21,326 nt of DNA from a virus, in IMG/VR virus record IMGVR_UViG_3300032326_000475, positions 1 to 21,326 of that record. One strand, given 5' to 3'. Of this stretch, positions 6,522-13,171 are shown piece by piece. The number at the start of each line of letters is the position of its first letter. The first letter of the stretch is position 1. The notes under the pieces were generated by a model, which saw only the letters and a program-made list of their open reading frames with translations, did not search any database and had not been told where the DNA came from. The translations under genes were made by a program, and so were the position numbers.

Positions 6522-7217
6522 TCAACCTACGATTAGGTCTCCAGAATAACAATTTATTGCAGGTTCTATTAGGTTTAAATCATCTATATCCACAAAAAAC
6601 CTTATCATAAGGGCTGGAGTAGATCCATGATTAAACACATTGTGATAATGATATGAGTTAAAAATATAAGGAACACCTTCAATATATTTAGAGTCATATG
6701 AAACAATCGGTTTTATATTAAAGTCTGATCCTCTATACTGTCGATAATCCACCACCGAATGTTTAAATCCTTCTGGAATAGAAATAGGAAGCTGAACTAT
6801 CAATATGTTCTCTGGTTGATGAAACTCTAACACATGGCTATGCCAACCTATAATGGTGCTCGGCATAACTTCCTCAATTCTACATAAAGACTTCCCTGCA
6901 CCAAGAGCCTCTAAAACCTCATAGGTATAGGGTAAATATTCTGTCAATCCAGTCTTTTGAAATTTACCAAATCTTTCTAGTAAAGCATTACCACCATCGC
7001 CTTCATTCGTGTCACAAAACATACTTCCATCGTAGCTATACAAAGAAAGATTATTCCAACCATCTGGGTTATGATTATATCCTTTTTGTATATTTGCATT
7101 ATAACTCATTAGAGGAAATGGCATCGCCCTAATCTCATCCTCTATTCGTTTAGCATCAAATGAGAATAGTAGAGGAAGATGTGGTATAGTTTTAACCTTC
7201 TCTAATAACTCGTTCAT
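6522..7217 (-). CDS. Aspartyl/asparaginyl hydroxylase-like candidate Fe(II)/2OG oxygenase
   Basis: The 231-aa protein shows a cupin-like pattern in its second half: GWHSH (124-128), LIVQLPISIPEGF (139-151), then YIFNSYHYHNVFNHGSTP (184-201) and MIRFFVDID (204-212). This resembles the aspartyl beta-hydroxylase family, where a strand ending in ..LxIPxxG precedes a (F)(N/D)(D/N)SxxHxVxN motif and an RxxxxVD strand; His192 would be an iron ligand and Arg206 would bind 2-oxoglutarate. The usual first iron-ligand position appears to be Gln142, so one of His126 or His128 would have to replace it, or the protein is a non-catalytic cupin. It overlaps the B12-type radical SAM gene by 26 nt as the last gene of the island. 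Substrate unknown; hydroxylation of a virion protein is a guess. Confidence 0.6.
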   Translation of the reverse strand: MNELLEKVKTIPHLPLLFSFDAKRIEDEIRAMPFPLMSYNANIQKGYNHNPDGWNNLSLYSYDGSMFCDTNEGDGGNALLERFGKFQKTGLTEYLPYTYEVLEALGAGKSLCRIEEVMPSTIIGWHSHVLEFHQPENILIVQLPISIPEGFKHSVVDYRQYRGSDFNIKPIVSYDSKYIEGVPYIFNSYHYHNVFNHGSTPALMIRFFVDIDDLNLIEPAINCYSGDLIVG

Positions 7218-9069
7218 AGTATGTTCTTATCTGATAGAATTTATCATATTTTGGTGAAAAAGTATTCTTATAACTATTCAATTTTTCTTTAAACTGCTCC
7301 ACTATATTTTCTGGGATCTCAAGATTAAGTTCTTTACCAATACCTATTAAAAATTTAATATAATCCTCTTCAAACACTAAAACACATACTTTGTAAATGT
7401 AAGAGAAATCAACAGATACATCAGTAAACGGTAAATTAAATTGTTTATAATCTACGATCTCTTTCCTGTTACCCATCATTAAATCATACATCTGATTATT
7501 AAGATCTTGCATTGCCAATACATATTTATTTTTACTGGGAGAGGTAATACCTTCATAAATTTTCCTAAAAATTAAAGAAGGTTTTTCTAGCCTACCGATT
7601 GCAATATTGTGCTTAACTATCGTATCTGTAAAGTCAATCATGGAAACATTTTCAAGTATCCAATGATTCATAAAGAAAAACTCCGTAAAGTCTTTTCTTG
7701 TGTAACCATCTGCTTCGACCACAAACTCTACATCAGATAAAAATTTAGGATCAGATGATATATGGTAATCTTTAAAGATATTAATGTCATCGTAAGAATA
7801 ACTATTCATTTTAGATTTACCAATGCAAATCTTTTCAGTTTTAATATTAAACTTTTTAATATATTCAGGATCGTATGCAGGAGAGTCTGGTAGAAATAAC
7901 CAAAGGTATCGTTCCAACCCATAACCATACTCATACTGAATATCAACTTCGTCATAAAAGTCGTTTTGAGTATAACCTGGAAGACCCATCATAAATTCAA
8001 AGTCTGCTCGAATACCATATTCATCGAATAGATACTTGGCAAACTCAAAGTCTTTTTCACGAGGGATATCAGTTCGTTTAATGTTACGAAGAACCTCGTT
8101 GTTAAGAGTTTGTAAACTTAATTTATATCGTTCAACCACACCTGCTCTTGCCAGTGGTTCAATTGTTGCCCATCTTCGTTCTTGTTTAGACTTGGTCATA
8201 CCATAAATCTCTACATGAGTTGGAAGACCAGAAAACGATTTTATTTCTTCAATATATTTTGAGACATCTTCATCTTCTTTGTAAATACCATAGTTGGCAT
8301 CAAGAATTTGAATTTGATCAATACCAACCTGAGGTATCCAATCTAGATCTTCTTTAATAAAGTTCATAGATTTACGGATAACCTTACCACCAATTCCACC
8401 ACCCCATTCGCAGAACACACATTCGTAGGGACATCCACGAGTTAACTCAATGGGTAGAACTAATGGAACACCTCGCTCCAGTGCAATATTTTTACATTTA
8501 AATAAAATGTCTTCATTACCTGCAATTAAACTTCCAGGAAACTCAAAGTCAATTTTATTTGGGCTTTTACCACGACCAGTTTTATAGATTGAAAATGAAA
8601 CTTCTTTCCAGTTTATATCGCCTTCAACAAATTGATCAAGAATGTCATTAATAAACCATTCACCATAACTGGTGGGTTCACAAATAGCATCTATAAATTT
8701 ATTCTTAAAGAACCAATCAATTTTATTATGCGTAATATTAAGATGTGGACCACCAAGCACAATAATTCTTTTTGGGTTTCTTTCCTTTAGTTCCTTTGCC
8801 ACAGCCATAATAGCCATGTGACTCCAAAGATAACTAGAAAATGCATAAATGTCAGAATCTTGTTTATCGTAGTAGTCAACGATATCTTCAAATGACCAAT
8901 CTTCTAAATTTAGAATTGGTTCTTCCCATTTTACATGTGACGCATACTTACCATGTTTAATATAATAGTTCTTAAAGTTAAGCCAATTAATCGGCAACCT
9001 TACAATGGGAACTCTTAAATCAATATTAAGAAACGAGATTCTTATGGATTCTTTGAGTTGCTTCGACAT
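7192..9069 (-). CDS. B12-binding-type radical SAM protein (625 aa)
   Basis: The first 160 residues have the look of a cobalamin-binding Rossmann domain as found in class B radical SAM proteins: SDIYAFSSYLWSHMAIMAVA, then RIIVLGGPHLN and FIDAICEPTSYGEWFINDIL; like many such domains it lacks DxHxxG. The radical SAM core starts at LTRGCPYECVFCEWGGG, with the 4Fe-4S ligands Cys213, Cys217 and Cys220 (CxxxCxxC) and later motifs such as ILDANYGIY and FEFMMGLPGYTQND. Relatives methylate unactivated carbons or do other radical chemistry with methylcobalamin. I use ATG 9069; an in-frame GTG at 9081 would add four residues, and neither start has a good SD. It overlaps the upstream SPASM gene by 44 nt. 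The substrate cannot be told; cobalamin would have to come from the host cell. Confidence 0.88.
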   Translation of the reverse strand: MSKQLKESIRISFLNIDLRVPIVRLPINWLNFKNYYIKHGKYASHVKWEEPILNLEDWSFEDIVDYYDKQDSDIYAFSSYLWSHMAIMAVAKELKERNPKRIIVLGGPHLNITHNKIDWFFKNKFIDAICEPTSYGEWFINDILDQFVEGDINWKEVSFSIYKTGRGKSPNKIDFEFPGSLIAGNEDILFKCKNIALERGVPLVLPIELTRGCPYECVFCEWGGGIGGKVIRKSMNFIKEDLDWIPQVGIDQIQILDANYGIYKEDEDVSKYIEEIKSFSGLPTHVEIYGMTKSKQERRWATIEPLARAGVVERYKLSLQTLNNEVLRNIKRTDIPREKDFEFAKYLFDEYGIRADFEFMMGLPGYTQNDFYDEVDIQYEYGYGLERYLWLFLPDSPAYDPEYIKKFNIKTEKICIGKSKMNSYSYDDINIFKDYHISSDPKFLSDVEFVVEADGYTRKDFTEFFFMNHWILENVSMIDFTDTIVKHNIAIGRLEKPSLIFRKIYEGITSPSKNKYVLAMQDLNNQMYDLMMGNRKEIVDYKQFNLPFTDVSVDFSYIYKVCVLVFEEDYIKFLIGIGKELNLEIPENIVEQFKEKLNSYKNTFSPKYDKFYQIRTYYERVIREG

Positions 9070-10072
9070 AATCTGTTTCACTGTTAATTTGTATAATTCT
9101 TGGAGCCAACTGTTTCATATGAGAACAATGCTCTTCAACCATTCCATGCTGTTTCAAATCTTTAATCGTTTTCTTACATCCGTTGCAAATACTAAACATC
9201 GGACAAGTAACACACTCATCTTTCAATGAAAATAACTCTGGTGCGTTTTGCAATGGAGTTATAAAACCACCCTCTTTAACTTCCTTTACAAAGTTAATTG
9301 GATATTCTTTATCGTCGCCCATGGCTCCACAAGAGTAATAATCACCCTCTGGATTCATTGCTCTAATATGGTCATCACAATTTCTTGCCTGAGGACAAAC
9401 ATTGGCGATATTATTCAGACGAGTCATCATCTGTTTAGTATTAAACTCCCACGGATGAAGTCCTCGTTCGTAAACTTCAATATACATTTCGTATATTTTA
9501 CTTAGGCGATATGGTGATGATTGTTCTCCAGATGCCATCGCATAGTTTAACTTACATTGGACATCCATTTTCTTGGCTAACTCCACATGACGAATTGCAT
9601 GCTTCTCGTTTTCTTCAGAGATAACTGCAATAAATCCTGGACGATAACCAACTTCTTTTAGGAACAAATCGCTAACATTCCAAAAGTCTTTTTCAGTATA
9701 GACTCTGGTTCCTGATATTACACGACCAAATCCATATTGAAAACTAGTTGTAACTGCAACTCTTGGGTGTTTGAATAAAGGTGTCCACATCTCTGGTTTC
9801 TTATAGAATGCCCAGAGATTTGTGGTGAAACTTATGTTTGTTGGGAGATTGTGTTCTTCAATATAGTCAAGTATAGTGAAGTAGTATTCTGGTTTCATCA
9901 TTAGCGGATCTCCGCCATTGACAATAATACTATTTGTGTTTGGAAATCTTTTTAAAAAATCAAAAATGTGCTGATGATCAAGAGTGCTTGCTTTGTCTTC
10001 TACGAGTTTGGTTGATGAACAAAAGGTGCACTTAAAATTACATAACTCAGTTGGTTTGATTATAAGTTCCAT
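9026..10072 (-). CDS. Radical SAM/SPASM protein, second in the island (348 aa)
   Basis: The radical SAM cluster ligands are Cys11, Cys15 and Cys18 (LCNFKCTFCSS), followed by a GGDP motif (53-56) that contacts SAM. A complete SPASM domain is visible: Cys226/232, Cys248 (YYSCGAM), then Cys287-x2-Cys290-x5-Cys296-x2-Cys299 and Cys316, enough ligands for two auxiliary 4Fe-4S clusters. SPASM proteins of this type modify peptides or proteins, for example sulfatase maturases and sactipeptide or ranthipeptide synthases. There is no extended N-terminus with a RiPP recognition element, so a separate partner would have to bind the substrate. It overlaps the neighbouring genes by 26 and 44 nt. Class is certain; product is unknown. 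Confidence 0.93.
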   Translation of the reverse strand: MELIIKPTELCNFKCTFCSSTKLVEDKASTLDHQHIFDFLKRFPNTNSIIVNGGDPLMMKPEYYFTILDYIEEHNLPTNISFTTNLWAFYKKPEMWTPLFKHPRVAVTTSFQYGFGRVISGTRVYTEKDFWNVSDLFLKEVGYRPGFIAVISEENEKHAIRHVELAKKMDVQCKLNYAMASGEQSSPYRLSKIYEMYIEVYERGLHPWEFNTKQMMTRLNNIANVCPQARNCDDHIRAMNPEGDYYSCGAMGDDKEYPINFVKEVKEGGFITPLQNAPELFSLKDECVTCPMFSICNGCKKTIKDLKQHGMVEEHCSHMKQLAPRIIQINSETDYVEATQRIHKNLVS

Positions 10073-11018
10073 TTTTCACTTTATACTTGTCAAGCCATGC
10101 TGTATTTTTATGGAGAATGGTGTTCCAGAAAATTGGATTAATTGAATCAAAATTAGAATAGTTAGGAAATAATAATTGATTGCCAGACGCAAACTCTTTA
10201 TTTAAAAGGTAAGTCTCAACAAATTTTTGTTTAGAAATATTTGCATCTTGATCCCACATTGGTTTCCATTCTGTGGTATTATTCATTACAGTAAAGTAAT
10301 GTTCTAGATAATCAAAATCAAAATGTTCTTTAATTTTATCTACAATTTTATTTGGAAATACTTCATCGACCTCAAACTGTTCCACAAAAGAATCAATAAA
10401 CTCATTATTAGTTAAATTTGCAATTGTAAATTCTTCATCTGAAAGTAATGCTGGTAAATTTTGTTCAGCATCTTTAGACCAAAATCCAGGAGATCCATCA
10501 TACATTTCAGTGGCACGATCTACGCAGAATTGTAAGGCATCTTCATTACCTCTCATAGCGTTTGCAAATGCAATTTCTATTCTTGTTGTAGTCAATAAAG
10601 AAGAAAAGATAGATGCAGTATCTGTTCCCTTTAAAGTCTTTGGTAGATCTACAAACTCTACATCTCTAGTTGCGAATACACCAATTCTATAATTTTCTTT
10701 AAGTCTATCGAATGAGTATAATTCTTTAACAGCAGATTCTTCTAATACACCATTAAAGAAGTATGAGTATACATACATAAAGTTTTCAACATCACAATAA
10801 ATTACAGTTTTAATATTCGAATAATCTTCATGAATTTCATTAAATAATTCTTCTAACTCATCATCGTTGATCTCTTTATATGAATGTAAAATATCATATG
10901 TAAGATTGAGCATTGGATCTCGATCTAATTTTGCATGAGACCCTATCCAAATCTGTTTAGATTTTTCAACAATACTATTTGTAGTTGATAGATAACAATT
11001 ATCGAAAAGATATATCAT
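10047..11018 (-). CDS. Unknown protein, paralogue B of the island (323 aa)
   Basis: I place the start at ATG 11018 (MIYLFDNCYL), which overlaps the upstream stop codon in an ATGA junction; the open frame runs 17 codons further into the upstream gene but without support. I do not recognise the family. Residues 1-80 align with the next gene upstream (M-I-Y-L-F-D-N-C-Y against M-L-H-L-Y-N-S-C-Y; KQIWIGSHAKL against DYIVVGDKHAIL; TVIYCDVEN against FIIYCDNET), so the two are probably diverged paralogues. The rest is acidic and helical (NDDELEELFNEIHEDY), with no transmembrane segment or metal motif. Position between the SPASM enzymes suggests a substrate-binding or scaffold partner. That is inference from context only. 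Confidence 0.75.
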   Translation of the reverse strand: MIYLFDNCYLSTTNSIVEKSKQIWIGSHAKLDRDPMLNLTYDILHSYKEINDDELEELFNEIHEDYSNIKTVIYCDVENFMYVYSYFFNGVLEESAVKELYSFDRLKENYRIGVFATRDVEFVDLPKTLKGTDTASIFSSLLTTTRIEIAFANAMRGNEDALQFCVDRATEMYDGSPGFWSKDAEQNLPALLSDEEFTIANLTNNEFIDSFVEQFEVDEVFPNKIVDKIKEHFDFDYLEHYFTVMNNTTEWKPMWDQDANISKQKFVETYLLNKEFASGNQLLFPNYSNFDSINPIFWNTILHKNTAWLDKYKVKNGTYNQTN

Positions 11019-11899
11019 GCTATTAAACCTAACTGTGTGATTTTTGATTGTGGTAATCTCATTAACCATCTAATCAACCAAGTATCTACTTTATCATTGG
11101 ATACCAGTAATAAAAATTTTGGATCATTTAACAATTCTTCGGTGACCCCAGTTTCAAAAAATTGTAAAATTAATGGATCTGTAAACAACGCTATTTCTTT
11201 TCGCATTTCCATGTATAATTCTTTCATGGAAGCTACTGTACTAAATCGCTGATTATTTACATCTACTGCCCAGCCACCAGTTTTTCTTGAAAGATAACTT
11301 TCTTGTGCTTCATCAAAAAACGAATAAACATAACGATTCACAAGATCGTTTAATATGTTAATGTGACTGTTTGGAACACCACAATTCCTATTTGCAACTT
11401 TCCATTCAATTCCAGCATTCTCCCAAACCCAATAAGGATCTATCGGAAATTTACTAACATTTGGTATTGAATTTAGTTCTATAAAAGTATCACCAAGATC
11501 GTTAATGATTTCTTTATTGGAAGAATCAATTAGTTTTGATTTAATTTTTAAACGAACACCAAATAGTTTAGCAAGATCAAAATACAAACTATTATCAAAA
11601 AACTGAATATGTGATTTAAGTTTAGCAGTAAATAATTTTATTAGAGTTTCGTTGTCACAATAGATGATAAATTTTTGTTTGTTGCTAAATGCAGGTAATA
11701 GTAGATTACTATTAATAAAATCTTCGTATGTTTTAAAACGAGCATAACACTGATGTATGAACACATTATTATAATAAAAACTATTCTCAACTCCCGCACC
11801 TAAAATTGCGTGTTTGTCGCCAACTACAATATAATCTGCAGAAGATGGATCGAACATTGCATATGGATATGCATAACAAGAATTATAGAGATGTAACAT
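11015..11899 (-). CDS. Unknown protein, paralogue A of the island (294 aa)
   Basis: The start is ATG 11899 with AAGAGA upstream, and it overlaps the preceding gene by 17 nt. The family is not recognised. Shared features with the following gene are an N-terminal MLHLYNSCYA, an IVVGDKHAIL strand at about 24-33 and FIIYCDNETLIKLF at about 77-90. The pattern of short beta strands followed by helices suggests an alpha/beta N-terminal domain, and the C-terminal part (LLNDPKFLLLVSNDKVDTWL, WLMRLPQSK) looks helical. Cysteines at 8, 51, 81 and 173 do not form an obvious cluster-binding set. The gene is rich in A+T (Asn, Lys, Ile and Phe codons), like its two neighbours. An accessory role to the radical SAM enzymes is suggested only by the overlapping arrangement. 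Confidence 0.75.
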   Translation of the reverse strand: MLHLYNSCYAYPYAMFDPSSADYIVVGDKHAILGAGVENSFYYNNVFIHQCYARFKTYEDFINSNLLLPAFSNKQKFIIYCDNETLIKLFTAKLKSHIQFFDNSLYFDLAKLFGVRLKIKSKLIDSSNKEIINDLGDTFIELNSIPNVSKFPIDPYWVWENAGIEWKVANRNCGVPNSHINILNDLVNRYVYSFFDEAQESYLSRKTGGWAVDVNNQRFSTVASMKELYMEMRKEIALFTDPLILQFFETGVTEELLNDPKFLLLVSNDKVDTWLIRWLMRLPQSKITQLGLIA

Positions 11900-12641
11900 T
11901 TGTCTCTTCGTAAATATTTTGTAATTGTTGTGGAGTAAATGAATTATCTAATATCATCTTTAACAGAGGGAAAATAATACAACCACCTGTTATATAAGTC
12001 ATAAGTGTCTTACCTGAATAGATTGGTCTATCAAAGTAAAAATCAAAATATTTAATTTTATCAAATTTTGGAATTGATGCATAATAGTGAGAATTAAAAG
12101 TTTCGTTTTGAAATAGATTAACAAATGTTTTTCCTATTTCTTGTTTTTCTTCTACTATGTTATTTGTTATAAAATCTCCAAGTTCTTCTTTATAAGCATT
12201 TAAATTTTTAATTGCATATAGTAAAGTTCCATCTAAGATGTCACAAAGTGCTTTAATCAATTCTTCGTTTTCTTTAACAAAGTGCTCTATCTCAGAATTG
12301 GTTAAAATACTTTTTTGTAAAAATTCAATATCTAATTTCGAATTATCAACTAAAGATAAATTATATCCTTTTTGATAGAATAGACTTTTAATAACACTGG
12401 CCAATAATTGCTCAATATTTGCAGTGGAATTGTGTTTAATATATTCGAGTAATAGAGTTTCCTTCTCGTCAATAGAAACATCTGTGAAATCAATATCAAC
12501 TGTTCTATATTTTAAATTGCTAAAATAGGTAATAAAATTTTTACCTTTAATAGTTGAATTTGCATAATCAATTTTAGGAGAATCTAATTCTCCTGTGATA
12601 ATACTTTTTAAGGTAACAGAATCAAATGGAACACTATACAT
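11883..12641 (-). CDS. Unknown island protein following the Cys-tail gene (252 aa)
   Basis: The start is ATG 12641 (MYSVPFDSVTLKSIITGELD). Its first base is shared with the TAA of the Cys-tail gene (TAATG), and a GGAAG SD sits six bases upstream inside that gene's last codons. The open frame continues ten codons further up, but that would overlap the sequence of the Cys-rich tail. I do not recognise the family. The protein is soluble and rich in Lys, Asn, Ile and Leu; it is mostly helical by eye (NIEQLLASVIKSLFYQKGYN, EIEHFVKENEELIKALCDIL) with an aromatic strand KIKYFDFYFDRPIY near residue 205. Because its translation depends on reading to the end of the Cys-tail gene, a dedicated partner of that protein is plausible. 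Confidence 0.75.
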   Translation of the reverse strand: MYSVPFDSVTLKSIITGELDSPKIDYANSTIKGKNFITYFSNLKYRTVDIDFTDVSIDEKETLLLEYIKHNSTANIEQLLASVIKSLFYQKGYNLSLVDNSKLDIEFLQKSILTNSEIEHFVKENEELIKALCDILDGTLLYAIKNLNAYKEELGDFITNNIVEEKQEIGKTFVNLFQNETFNSHYYASIPKFDKIKYFDFYFDRPIYSGKTLMTYITGGCIIFPLLKMILDNSFTPQQLQNIYEETNVTSL

Positions 12642-13171
12642 TATAAACTTCCGTGACAAGATCCATGGCAATTGCTATGGCAGTAAAATTCTTCAATAAG
12701 AACAGTATTTGTTCTATGATTATTAATAGCTGTAGATAAAGAATTTACAAAATCATCTAAATCAGAAGCATCTACATTAGTTTCAGAAGAGGGAACACTT
12801 GATCCAGTTGTGCTCATATCAGCAGCATAATCAGCTTTTAAATTAGTTATGTTAGTTTGATCACTGTTTAACTGTGCTCTAACATCACCTTGTATCTGAT
12901 ACCATTTCTTTAATTGAACACTTCTAATTCTGGATAGTAAATTAGCATATCCTCTGAAGTTAGCCACTATTGTAGAAGCAGTAACATTAGCGTCAGAAAT
13001 ATCAGAACTAAAAGAACCTGTTGCATAGCCACTATCATTACCACCAGTAATATCTGTTTGAAATGGTTGGTTGCCACTGTGCCACACAATACCTGCATTA
13101 TAGGTATTTCTAATAGATTCCATTGAAGCAACAATATTTGCTTTTGTTATATTATCGCCAGCTGTTGTCAT
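12641..13171 (-). CDS. 176-aa protein with C-terminal CXXX-repeat tail; candidate radical SAM substrate
   Basis: The ATG at 13171 follows an AAAGG SD at seven bases. The protein ends EEFYCHSNCHGSCHGSL: three C-x-x-x units with Cys164, Cys168 and Cys172, each followed by His. These are the only cysteines in the protein. CXXX-repeat peptides are known partners of radical SAM/SPASM maturases, and such an enzyme is encoded immediately upstream with a 20-nt overlap. The first 160 residues (TAGDNITKANIVASMESIRN, GYATGSFSSDISDANVTAS, then two helical stretches around 75-150) look more like a small virion protein than a short RiPP leader. So it may be a structural protein carrying a modifiable tip, a precursor with a long leader, or an unmodified protein binding metal through the Cys/His pairs. 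The ending is read directly from the DNA; function is inferred. Confidence 0.8.
   Translation of the reverse strand: MTTAGDNITKANIVASMESIRNTYNAGIVWHSGNQPFQTDITGGNDSGYATGSFSSDISDANVTASTIVANFRGYANLLSRIRSVQLKKWYQIQGDVRAQLNSDQTNITNLKADYAADMSTTGSSVPSSETNVDASDLDDFVNSLSTAINNHRTNTVLIEEFYCHSNCHGSCHGSL
12644..12682 (-). other. Coding segment for the CHSNCHGSCHGSL tail
   Basis: Thirteen codons directly before the stop encode three CXXX units plus a final Leu. The units use different codons (TGC CAT, TGC CAT, TGT CAC), so this is not a fresh DNA slippage product; the protein repeat seems to be maintained. The last codons also hold the GGAAG SD of the next gene. Confidence 0.9.
12648..12652 (-). promoter_or_regulatory. 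Ribosome binding site GGAAG that fixes the 12641 start
   Basis: GGAAG lies six bases before the ATG at 12641, within the Gly-Ser codons of the upstream gene. Together with the TAATG junction it supports termination-reinitiation and the shorter start of the 252-aa protein. Confidence 0.7.

Noticed and set aside
12641-12682. CHSNCHGSCHGSL as a c-type heme site
   Set aside because: Heme attachment needs CxxCH; here cysteines are four apart and each is followed by His, with no CxxCH.
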